Below, piece after piece: positions 1-6,079 of a stretch of 7,937 nucleotides of DNA. The position numbers and the translations under genes were made by a program. The notes beneath the pieces were generated by a model, which saw only the letters and a program-made list of their open reading frames with translations, was not told the origin of the DNA and made no database searches. The first letter of the stretch is position 1, and each line of letters starts with the position of its first letter. This stretch comes from Ignavibacteria bacterium. Lineage in GTDB: Bacteria; Bacteroidota; Ignavibacteria; Tepidaquicellales; OLB5. The stretch lies in the NCBI GenBank assembly GCA_026417195.1, contig JAOADS010000102.1, positions 1 to 7,937 of the forward strand. Direction: 5' to 3'.

Positions 1-123
1 ATCACTATCAAAAATCAAATCCAAGAAGTACTTACTTCTGTTTTGCTAAAGTATGAACTCAATCATATTAATTACATAGATTTTGCTTTATATGAAATTT
101 ATATTCGCTGGTTAATTTCATGA
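1..123 (+). CDS. Possible C-terminal tail of an upstream gene (5' end outside window)
   Basis: The first frame is open from the window edge for 40 codons and ends at a TGA (121-123) that overlaps the hisS ATG as ATGA. The other two forward frames are closed within this stretch. I do not recognise the peptide, which is rich in Ile, Leu, Tyr and Asn and could be helical. The same 4-base ATGA junction recurs between hisS and the next gene, so a real upstream gene in the same operon is plausible. A 40-codon open frame in AT-rich DNA can also arise by chance, so confidence is low. Confidence 0.35.
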   Translation: MTIKNQIQEVLTSVLLKYELNHINYIDFALYEIYIRWLIS

Positions 124-1372
124 AATTCAGAAGACCTAAAGGTACTAAAGATATTCTGCCGGAGGAATCGTGGAAATGGCAGATTGTTGAGAGTAATGTT
201 AGGGAAGTTATGAACCTCTTTAACTACTCTGAGATAAGAACCCAACATTTGAGTATACTGAACTTTTCAAAAGAGGTATAGGCAGCGGAACAGATATAGT
301 AGGCAAGGAAATGTACACATTTACGGATAAAGGAGGTGATTCACTTACTCTCAGGCCGGAGGGGACAGCACCTGTTGTAAGGGCATTTCTTGAGAACTCT
401 ATGTATGCATCTTCTCAGCTTCATAAGCTTTATTACATTGCAAATATGTTCAGGCATGAGAAACCTCAGGCAGGAAGATTTCGTGAGCATACTCAGTTTG
501 GTGCAGAGATTATAGGTACTGACAGTATATATTCAGATGTTGAATTAATTATACTTGCAGGTGAGGTTTACAGAAGGTTCGGAATTATTTATAAGCTTAA
601 AATCAACTCAATAGGAGAGGTGTCTGAAAGAAGTAAATATATTTCAGAACTCAGAAATTATCTGCTGAAATATTCTTCTGATCTATCTGAAGATAGCAGG
701 AGAAGACTGAATTTAAATCCTTTAAGAATACTTGATTCTAAAGATGAAGCTGATATAGAGATTATTAAAGGTGCTCCAAAGATTTATGAGTATTTGTCTG
801 TAGATTCGAAAAGAAGGTTCGACAAGGTACTTGAAGTGCTTTCATTAAATAACATAGCTTTTGAAGTTGACTACAGGCTGGTGAGGGGACTTGATTATTA
901 CTGTCATACTACATTTGAATTTCTATCATCTCATCTTGGTGCCCAGAGTTCAATTGGCGGAGGTGGCAGATATGACGGACTTTTTCTTGAGTTCTCTGAT
1001 AAATCTTATACCGGTGCAGGTTTCGGAAGCGGGATTGAGAGAGTTATTGAAGCAGCAGAGAAGAGTGGCTTTGATTTTGGAGTTAAAAAACATCCTTTGA
1101 TATTTTTTGCAACTATGGGAGACAATGCAGTGAATACAGCCTTCAGAATTATAAATGAGCTGAGAAAACAGGGTATATCTGCAGAAACTGATTACAATAA
1201 CAGAAGTTTGAAGTCTCAGATGAGGGAAGCTGATAAATTAAAGGTCAAATATGTTTTCATTATAGGTGAAGATGAAATATTGAAAGGTAGAGGCATCTTA
1301 AAAGATATGGAAAAAGGTTCTCAAACCGAGGTTCAGTTTGAAAAATTATCTGAGTTTATTAGAACCGAATGA
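120..1372 (+). CDS. hisS: Histidyl-tRNA synthetase, interrupted by a 1-base frameshift
   Basis: This class II cytoplasmic aminoacyl-tRNA synthetase charges tRNA-His with histidine using ATP. From the ATG at 120 the protein begins MKFRRPKGTKDILPEE, the usual HisRS N-terminus. The frame breaks in the C run at 241-243; one more C there restores the family sequence (RTPTFEYTELF) and joins it to the long downstream frame, giving 417 residues, normal for HisRS. In the repaired numbering, RPEGTAPVVR is at about 79-88, class II motif 2 (FRHE) at 111-114, the histidine-binding motifs LVRGLDYY at 254-261 and GGGGRYDG at about 280-287, and motif 3 (GSGIERV) near 303-309. A C-terminal anticodon-binding domain follows. 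Its stop overlaps the next gene by 4 bases. The gene is essential, so the frameshift is probably a sequence error, not a true pseudogene. Confidence 0.95.
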
Positions 1373-1779
1373 GAACAAAAAAAGTAAAACCTCCTCCTAA
1401 AGAATATGAATATCAGTTGATAATTTCAGGTGAGTATGATGAGATATCAAAGCGAGATTATATTTCATTTAAATTCAGAACTGCTAAAGAATTTCTGACA
1501 TTTCCCTATATACTTAAAGTTAAAAGTAAAATCATCAAAAATACTATAAGCTTCAGCATACTTGGTTTTTCAGCTCCTTTAGGCGAACTGTCAGTACCGG
1601 GACATGCAGGTTATGAGTTCAGGTTTTATGACTTTACTAAAGGCGATTATGTAATTTCTGTTGAAAAGAAAAATTCAGAAAAAATCAATTTTACCCTGTC
1701 CGTTAAAAACGGGAGACTGAAAATCAAATCTGAAAATGATAAGAGTTTTATACAAATTATATTATTTAATCCGGAATAA
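1369..1779 (+). CDS. Conserved-looking hypothetical protein, 136 residues, between hisS and lgt
   Basis: I do not recognise this protein. The ATG at 1369 overlaps the hisS TGA as ATGA, and the stop lies 9 bases before lgt, so it is almost certainly co-transcribed and probably translationally coupled to hisS. The sequence starts with a basic, proline-containing stretch (MRTKKVKPPPKEYEY) and then alternates polar and hydrophobic residues in a way that suggests a mainly beta-strand fold. There is no signal peptide, membrane segment or cysteine pair, so it is probably cytoplasmic. The central part contains Gly/Pro turns (around GFSAPLGELSVPGHAGYEF). Codon use resembles its neighbours. Neighbourhood alone does not justify a function. 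Confidence 0.8.
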   Translation: MRTKKVKPPPKEYEYQLIISGEYDEISKRDYISFKFRTAKEFLTFPYILKVKSKIIKNTISFSILGFSAPLGELSVPGHAGYEFRFYDFTKGDYVISVEKKNSEKINFTLSVKNGRLKIKSENDKSFIQIILFNPE

Positions 1780-1788
1780 TTAAAAATA

Positions 1789-2661
1789 ATGATACCAAAA
1801 CTTTTTGATATAGGTCCAATACCGGTTTACAGCTACGGACTCATGCTTGGAATAAGTTTCATAGTTGCAAGCTGGATACTTTCAAAAGAATTTAAACGTA
1901 AGGGACTTGATGAAAACTATGCAGTCAATATTACTTTCATAGCACTGATTGGTGGTATAGTAGGCTCAAAGTTGCTTTACGTTATAGAAGAATGGAACAG
2001 CATAATGTCTAAACCAGTCGGTAAGATTTTTTCAACTGACGGACTATTTTCCCCAGCTGGTTTAACCTGGTATGGAGGATTTATTTTAGCAACAGTTTTG
2101 ATTTATCTTTATACCCGTTCAAAGAAAATATCGTTTATGAAAGTTGCTGATGCGGCGTCTCCGAGTCTTGCTATTGGTTACGGAATTGCAAGGATTGGTT
2201 GTCATTTGTCAGGTGACGGGGATTACGGTTTACCAGTATCAGAATTTATGAGCTGGGTACCATGGGGAACAGATTATTCCAAAGGTACTCTGCCTCCGTC
2301 AGTTGCTTTCAGAGATACTGAGATTGCAGAGAAGTTCGGTGGTGTTGTTCCGGACAATACTTTATGTCATCCGACGCCGGTTTATGAGTTTATTATGGGA
2401 ATTATAATTTTAGCCATTTTATGGAAGGTGAGAAAGAAATTCAGCCGTGAAGGTAAACTATTCGGCTTATATCTGATATTAAGCGGTCTTGCAAGGTTTT
2501 TAGTTGAGTTTATCAGGTTAAATCCCAAGATAGCAATAGGTCTTTCCGAAGCTCAGCTGATTTCAGTTGTGCTGATCATTCTCGGGATATGGTTTTATAA
2601 TAAAAACCCTCTTCCGGTATATGAAACAAAAACCCAACATAAGAAAAGAAAATCTGATTAA
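1789..2661 (+). CDS. lgt: Phosphatidylglycerol-prolipoprotein diacylglyceryl transferase
   Basis: Lgt is the inner-membrane enzyme that moves diacylglycerol from phosphatidylglycerol to the lipobox cysteine of prolipoproteins, the first step of lipoprotein maturation. The 290-residue protein has about seven hydrophobic segments. Family motifs seen are SYGLMLG (15-21), GGIVGSKLLY (55-64), LTWYGGF (92-98), the signature region ARIGCHLSGDGDYG (134-147), HPTPVYE (194-200) and LARFLVEFIR (234-243). R135, R236 and E240 match the E. coli residues R143, R239 and E243. Two positions differ from E. coli: Tyr95 stands where His103 is expected, and the signature has RIGCHLSG instead of RLGNFING. This looks like a natural variant subfamily. 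The tail is basic (KKRK). The start is the first ATG after the preceding stop, without a Shine-Dalgarno sequence. Confidence 0.95.
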   Translation: MIPKLFDIGPIPVYSYGLMLGISFIVASWILSKEFKRKGLDENYAVNITFIALIGGIVGSKLLYVIEEWNSIMSKPVGKIFSTDGLFSPAGLTWYGGFILATVLIYLYTRSKKISFMKVADAASPSLAIGYGIARIGCHLSGDGDYGLPVSEFMSWVPWGTDYSKGTLPPSVAFRDTEIAEKFGGVVPDNTLCHPTPVYEFIMGIIILAILWKVRKKFSREGKLFGLYLILSGLARFLVEFIRLNPKIAIGLSEAQLISVVLIILGIWFYNKNPLPVYETKTQHKKRKSD

Positions 2662-2685
2662 TGTTTCTGTAAAATTCTCTTTTCC

Positions 2686-2716
2686 TTGAAACTCTTTTAA
2701 AATCTGGGTAAATTTG
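2686..2716 (+). promoter_or_regulatory. Bacteroidetes-type promoter for rpmH-rnpA-yidD-yidC
   Basis: A TTG (2686-2688) is followed by exactly 20 bases and then TAAATTTG (2709-2716), a perfect match to the TAnnTTTG -7 element used by the primary sigma factor of Bacteroidota and relatives. Transcription would begin around 2721-2723, giving a leader of about 25 bases before the rpmH ATG at 2748. The ssrA promoter in this window has the same spacing, which strengthens both calls. No terminator is evident between lgt and this site, so read-through from the hisS-lgt operon is possible. Confidence 0.7.
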
Positions 2717-2747
2717 TAAATTCAGTAATTAATGACACTAAAACAAT

Positions 2748-2906
2748 ATGAAAAGGACTTTCCAGCCAAGTAACAGAAAACGTAAGAACAAACATGGTTT
2801 CAGGGAAAGAATGTCTTCCAAAAACGGCCGCAAGGTGCTTTCAAGAAGGAGAGCAAAAGGAAGAAAGAAGCTAACTGTAAGCGACGAGAAGAAATTTACA
2901 AGATAA
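2748..2906 (+). CDS. rpmH: 50S ribosomal protein L34
   Basis: L34 is a small, very basic protein of the large ribosomal subunit that binds 23S rRNA. The 52-residue product has the canonical start MKRTFQPSNRKRKNKHGF and the conserved run RMSSKNGRKVLSRRRAKGRK, followed by a short acidic/basic tail. The length is typical of the longer L34 version in Bacteroidota-like bacteria. It is the first gene after a good promoter and is followed by rnpA after 9 bases, the normal arrangement. dnaA, often found upstream of rpmH, is not present here; lgt takes that place. There is no Shine-Dalgarno sequence; the leader before the ATG is A-rich. Confidence 0.96.
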   Translation: MKRTFQPSNRKRKNKHGFRERMSSKNGRKVLSRRRAKGRKKLTVSDEKKFTR

Positions 2907-2915
2907 TAATTAACC

Positions 2916-3322
2916 TTGAAAATTTCGCGAAGTCTTAAGAAACAAGAGATTCTGAGAGGTTTCAGAGCGTTTGAAGAGGTTTTAGCTGAAGCACAAAGAA
3001 TTATATCCAAGTATATTACCGCTTACTACAGATTTACAGATAAGCCCGGATCATTTCCTGTAAGAGTTGGTTTTCTTGTGTCAAAAAAAAAATTAAAAAA
3101 GCATTTCTGAGGAATCGGGTGAGAAGACTTCTTAAGGAAGCTTACAGGTTAAATAAGTCCGGTTTAATAGATTCAGTGAAAGCAGCCTCAGTACAATTTG
3201 AAGTTATATTCAGTCTTAATATCACTGATGGATTTGATAAGATAAAGTTTAGTGATCTTTCGGAAGACATGCATAAAATATTAAATGAATTAATCCGGAA
3301 AATTCCAAAGTTGGTTAATTGA
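2916..3322 (+). CDS. rnpA: Ribonuclease P protein component, interrupted by a frameshift at a poly-A run
   Basis: RnpA is the protein subunit of RNase P; it helps the catalytic RNA bind and cut the 5' leaders of precursor tRNAs and of tmRNA. The start is a TTG at 2916, giving MKISRSLKKQEILRGF, typical of the family. The first frame ends at 3110 after a run of ten A (3083-3092). One more A joins it to the second frame, which reads KKAFLRNRVRRLLKEAYRLNK, the RNR signature of the family. The repaired protein is 135 residues, a normal length. Its stop overlaps the yidD start (TTGA, 3319-3322). Either an indel error in the A run or slippage by RNA polymerase could explain the break. The function is essential, so decay is unlikely. 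Confidence 0.92.
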
Positions 3323-3543
3323 AATACATTAGTCTTAAATATCCCTTTTTGCTGCTGATTAAATTTTATAAGTTCTTCATCTCACCTCTTTTACCGCCTT
3401 CTTGCAGACATTATCCGACCTGTTCAGACTACACCTATGAGGCAGTTGAAAAGTACGGATTTTTCAAAGGCAGTTTTATGGCCGTGAAGAGAATACTGAA
3501 GTGCAATCCTTTTTTTAAAGGAGGATATGATCCGGTTCCGTAA
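3319..3543 (+). CDS. yidD: Membrane protein insertion efficiency factor YidD
   Basis: YidD is a small inner-membrane-associated protein that assists YidC-dependent insertion of membrane proteins. The 74-residue protein has the family core: PPSCRHYPTCSDYTYEA (26-42), KYGFFKG (45-51), VKRILKC (56-62) and a C-terminal NPFFKGGYDPVP. The three conserved cysteines are at 29, 35 and 62. The N-terminus has a short hydrophobic, amphipathic helix (residues 8-22). The TTG start at 3319 overlaps the rnpA stop by 4 bases, so translation is probably coupled. It sits directly before its partner yidC, as in most bacteria. Confidence 0.95.
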   Translation: MKYISLKYPFLLLIKFYKFFISPLLPPSCRHYPTCSDYTYEAVEKYGFFKGSFMAVKRILKCNPFFKGGYDPVP

Positions 3544-3558
3544 ATTTATATTCATAAA

Positions 3559-5340
3559 ATGGACAGAAGTTCAGTTATAGGATTTATTCTGATCGGGCTG
3601 ATTCTTATGGTCTGGCTTTATTTCCAGAGCAGAAATACCGAACAGATGAGAGAATTACAGCAGAAGAAGGAGGAAAATATTGAAAAGAGGGAAGGGAATA
3701 TCACCGGACAGCTTCCTGATACAGTGAAGTCTTCCCAGCACTCAGAAAAGTATGGAGCGATTTTCGGAAAGTTCGAAAAAGGAGAAGAGAAGATAATCAT
3801 AATTGAGACGGATAAATATTATGCGGAATTTTCCACAAGAGGCGGTGCCCTGGTAAAATATGAGGTGAAGGGTTTCAAAACATGGGACGGATATCCTGTT
3901 CAGCTGCTATATCTGGATAAAGTACCAGAACTTAATCTTCTTTTTACCTCCGCTGACGGCAGATTAATAAACACAAGAGATTTATACTTTAATTCAGATT
4001 ATCAGCCATGGAAAAGGGTTAATGTTTCAGCAGAGGGAAGCTATACTCTCACCTATGAATTGCTTCTGGATACCCTTGGTTCAAAGATAATCAAACGTTA
4101 TAATTTCCAGCCTGCTTCTTATATGTTCGGACTTGATGTTGAACTTATAAATCCGGGCAGATTTATTTCCAACTTCGAATATCAATTAGCATGGGAGAAC
4201 TCTCTCAAACTTACTGAGTTCAGAAGTGACCTTGAAGGTTCACATGCTCATGCATATGCTGAAATGAACGATAATCTTGAAGTATTTGATGTAACCTCAA
4301 AAGATGAACCAGTCAAATCAGACTTAAACGGACAGACGGACTGGGTAGCATCTAGAATAAAATATTTTACAGTTTTCCTTATACCTACCCAAAAGAAGGC
4401 AGATGGTTCTTATATAACCGGCGTTTACAAAGATCTGCCTGATCACGGACACGAGAAAGATTATTCAATAGCTCTGAAGATGCTTGTGAAAAACGATAGA
4501 CATGAAAAGAATTCATTTAATATATACCTTGGACCTGTTGATTACGAAATACTGAAAAGTTATGATATGGGCTTGGAGAAGACAATGAGGTTTTCACTTG
4601 ATTTCCTTGTAAGACCTATAGCACAATATTTCATACTGCCACTATTTTTATTTATACATAAATTCATTTCAAACTGGGGAGTTGTAATAATAATCTTTTC
4701 TCTCATAATGAAGTTTCTGCTGACTCCATTTACAAGATATCAGATGAAATCAATGAAGAAGATGGGTGATCTTCAGCCTAAGATGACAGCAATCAGGGAG
4801 AAATATAAAGACGATCCTCAGAAACAGCAGCAGATGCTTATGAAACTCTACCGTGAAGAGAAGATAAATCCAGCCGGAGGATGCCTGCCGCTGCTTCTTC
4901 AGCTTCCGATATTATATGCTTTATTTGGAGTTTTCAGCTCAACGATAGAACTTCGTCAGGCTAATTTCATCTGGTGGATACACGATCTTTCAGTGCCGGA
5001 CGAGATTTTAAGACTGCCGTTTAAGATTCCACTGTTTGGAATAGATTACATTTCAGGACTTGCGTTGCTGATGGGTATAACTATGTTTATTCAGCAGAAG
5101 ATGACAATTAAGGATCCCAAACAGATGGCTATGGTATATGTAATGCCTGTACTGCTTACCTTGCTTTTTACAACACTGCCTGCCGGACTGAATCTTTATT
5201 ACTTTATGTTCAACCTGTTTTCAATAATTGAACAGAAGTTCTTCATGAAAAGCCAGCCTTCGCCAACTATTCAGGAGAACGGTAACGAGAAAAATAAACC
5301 TCAGCTTAAACATAAAGGTAAGAAAAGTAAAGTAAACTGA
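3559..5340 (+). CDS. yidC: Membrane protein insertase YidC
   Basis: YidC inserts and folds inner-membrane proteins, alone or with SecYEG. The 593-residue product has the Gram-negative architecture: an N-terminal membrane anchor (about 6-22), a charged linker, a large periplasmic beta domain (about 75-345), then the conserved Oxa1/Alb3 core of five membrane helices between about 352 and 560, and a basic tail (KHKGKKSK). In the core, SLIMKFLLTPFT (381-392) places Lys385 where E. coli has Arg366, the positive charge of the substrate groove. The cytoplasmic loop carries MKKMGDLQPKM and NPAGGCLPLLLQLPI (437-451), both family hallmarks. It starts 15 bases after yidD and is the last gene of the cluster; mnmE does not follow. 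Confidence 0.97.
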   Translation: MDRSSVIGFILIGLILMVWLYFQSRNTEQMRELQQKKEENIEKREGNITGQLPDTVKSSQHSEKYGAIFGKFEKGEEKIIIIETDKYYAEFSTRGGALVKYEVKGFKTWDGYPVQLLYLDKVPELNLLFTSADGRLINTRDLYFNSDYQPWKRVNVSAEGSYTLTYELLLDTLGSKIIKRYNFQPASYMFGLDVELINPGRFISNFEYQLAWENSLKLTEFRSDLEGSHAHAYAEMNDNLEVFDVTSKDEPVKSDLNGQTDWVASRIKYFTVFLIPTQKKADGSYITGVYKDLPDHGHEKDYSIALKMLVKNDRHEKNSFNIYLGPVDYEILKSYDMGLEKTMRFSLDFLVRPIAQYFILPLFLFIHKFISNWGVVIIIFSLIMKFLLTPFTRYQMKSMKKMGDLQPKMTAIREKYKDDPQKQQQMLMKLYREEKINPAGGCLPLLLQLPILYALFGVFSSTIELRQANFIWWIHDLSVPDEILRLPFKIPLFGIDYISGLALLMGITMFIQQKMTIKDPKQMAMVYVMPVLLTLLFTTLPAGLNLYYFMFNLFSIIEQKFFMKSQPSPTIQENGNEKNKPQLKHKGKKSKVN

Positions 5341-5361
5341 TTACTCGCTGTTGAGTTTCAT

Positions 5362-5386
5362 TTACTACTAATGTCTGTTAGTGTAA
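5362..5386 (+). terminator. Weak AT-rich hairpin after yidC, possible terminator
   Basis: ACTAA (5367-5371) pairs with TTAGT (5378-5382) around a 6-base loop, and TTAC (5362-5365) pairs with GTAA (5383-5386) after a single unpaired T, giving nine base pairs. It lies 22 bases past the yidC stop, between convergent yidC and ssrA. There is no T tract on either strand, so it is not a classical intrinsic terminator; it could instead be an RNA end-protecting stem. The rest of 5341-5456 shows nothing coding. Confidence 0.3.
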
Positions 5387-5456
5387 TAGGATTTGTGATA
5401 TAAAAAGTTTGTCTGTGAGGTATTGTTTTTAAAGATACAGTTTAAAGATAAACCAG

Positions 5457-5822
5457 TGGAGATGGCGGGAGTCGAACCCGCGTCCGGAAACAGGACCACC
5501 AGAACCTCTACATTCATATTCCGTATTTAAATTTCACTTACAGCCTGCTATACGGACAGAGCTAACTGTAAGCTACACCTGATTTTCATCTCATCATTTA
5601 AACTCAGGTAGATTTAAATGACCAGCCTGTCAGTCTGACGCCTTCATTCCAGCCGGACAGGCAACAGCCATGAAGAAGACGGCTACTTAAGTTATATTAA
5701 GCAGCTAAAGCGTAATTGTTGTTGTCGTTTATTTTGACATTCAGCCTTTTTATCGTGATTTGCTGAGAACACGGAATGCAGTTCCGACCATCCTCGTTCC
5801 CGTCGAAACCAGATTCATCCCC
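5457..5822 (-). ncRNA. ssrA: Transfer-messenger RNA (tmRNA)
   Basis: tmRNA rescues stalled ribosomes with SmpB and adds a degradation tag. On the - strand the 5' end is GGGGATGAATCTGGTTTCGA, and the 3' end contains GGACGCGGGTTCGACTCCCG, the T arm with stem GCGGG/CCCGC. GGGGATG (5822-5816) pairs with CATCTCC (5464-5458), allowing one G-U, to form the acceptor stem; the discriminator is the A at 5457. CCA is not encoded (CTG follows), so the end must be added by tRNA nucleotidyltransferase. The length is about 366 bases, one-piece form. The internal tag frame ends in ...NYALAA and a TAA. A promoter lies upstream, about 16 bases beyond the mature 5' end. Confidence 0.95.
5697..5735 (-). other. 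tmRNA tag-peptide reading frame (KINDNNNYALAA)
   Basis: Within ssrA, the frame ending at TAA (5699-5697) reads KINDNNNYALAA if the resume codon is the AAA at 5735-5733. That codon directly follows GTC (5738-5736), which matches the GUC at -3 to -1 before the E. coli resume codon. If GTC itself were the resume codon, the tag would gain an N-terminal Val. The C-terminal ALAA is the usual ClpXP/ClpAP recognition end. A resume codon other than Ala or Gly is uncommon, so its position is an inference. Confidence 0.75.
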
Positions 5823-5842
5823 ATTATTAAAAGAACCCTTCA

Positions 5843-5873
5843 CAAAGTTAGAACTGAATTTATGCTTATACAA
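5843..5873 (-). promoter_or_regulatory. Bacteroidetes-type promoter for ssrA
   Basis: On the - strand, TTG (5873-5871) is followed by exactly 20 bases and then TAACTTTG (5850-5843), a perfect TAnnTTTG -7 element. Transcription is expected to start near 5836-5838, about 16 bases before the mature tmRNA 5' end at 5822. This implies a short leader trimmed by RNase P, as is known for tmRNA. The layout is identical to that of the rpmH promoter. Confidence 0.75.
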
Positions 5874-5885
5874 TTCCAAAAATAA

Positions 5886-5951
5886 AACATCTGGGAATTT
5901 TATCAGAAATTTTATATGGAGAATTTTAAACCTAACAGATGTTATTTTTTT
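5886..5951 (+). repeat. Inverted repeat followed by a T7 run in the ssrA / YD-gene intergenic region
   Basis: AACATCTG (5886-5893) is a perfect 8-base inverted match to CAGATGTT (5936-5943), separated by 42 bases and followed by A and then seven T (5945-5951). On the + strand this resembles a stem-and-U-tract terminator, but the loop is very long. It could also be a spaced operator. The intergenic region 5823-6079 holds this, the two divergent promoter candidates and a second hairpin (6017-6035); no gene is seen in it. Confidence 0.35.
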
Positions 5952-6016
5952 GAAAATTCATAAGATTTCAGCAAAAACTGCTTAGTTAGTTGTTTCAACA
6001 CATAAAACTTACAGGA

Positions 6017-6035
6017 AAAAGTTTCTTCAACTTTT
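6017..6035 (+). repeat. Perfect 7-bp hairpin just upstream of the YD-gene -7 box
   Basis: AAAAGTT (6017-6023) pairs perfectly with AACTTTT (6029-6035) around the loop TCTTC. A third arm, AAACTT (6005-6010), can pair with AAGTTT (6019-6024) instead, so two alternative foldings compete. The element covers the place where a -33 box would lie for the TATATTTG at 6051, so it could be an operator. AT-rich sequence makes such matches fairly easy by chance. Confidence 0.3.
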
Positions 6036-6050
6036 AAGTGTGATTGTTCT

Positions 6051-6058
6051 TATATTTG
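6051..6058 (+). promoter_or_regulatory. Candidate -7 element for the YD-repeat-like gene
   Basis: TATATTTG is a perfect TAnnTTTG match located 21 bases before the proposed GTG start at 6080. No TTG is found 18-23 bases upstream, unlike the other two promoters in the window, so it would be weaker or activator-dependent. A start near 6063 would leave a leader of about 17 bases and would exclude translation starts upstream of it, such as the TTG at 6044. Confidence 0.4.
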
Positions 6059-6079
6059 TATATAAATTTAAAATATTCC

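Noticed and set aside
81..107. Possible hisS promoter (TTTTG at 81-85, TATATTCG at 100-107)
   Set aside because: The -7 match has one mismatch and the spacing is only 14 bases, against 20 in the two good promoters; an upstream open frame also runs through it to an ATGA overlap.
891..1100. 69-codon open frame inside hisS, + strand
   Set aside because: It lies wholly within the conserved HisRS catalytic core in another frame and has no family features.
2738..3010. 90-codon open frame on the - strand across rpmH and rnpA
   Set aside because: It is antisense to two certain genes and resembles a mirror of their basic, Lys/Arg-rich codons (Leu/Phe-rich product).
3618..3800. 60-codon open frame on the - strand within yidC
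   Set aside because: Antisense to the charged linker of YidC; Ser/Phe/Cys-rich product typical of a shadow.
5428..5450. Direct 10-base repeat TTTAAAGATA (5428-5437 and 5441-5450) at the ssrA 3' side
   Set aside because: I considered an attachment-site or terminator role, but it is a low-complexity AT-rich pair without a hairpin, integrase or matching copy elsewhere in the window.
5457..5822. Integration of a mobile element at ssrA
   Set aside because: The tmRNA 3' end is intact, no second copy of its T arm or acceptor end was found nearby, and no integrase or transposase is present in the window.
5697..5879. 60-codon open frame on the - strand ending in NYALAA
   Set aside because: Only its last 12-13 codons are translated, as the tmRNA tag; the rest is the tmRNA 5' structure and upstream promoter, not a protein gene.
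5776..5985. 69-codon open frame on the + strand over the ssrA 5' end
   Set aside because: It crosses the conserved tmRNA 5' domain and the ssrA promoter on the opposite strand; the product has no recognisable features.
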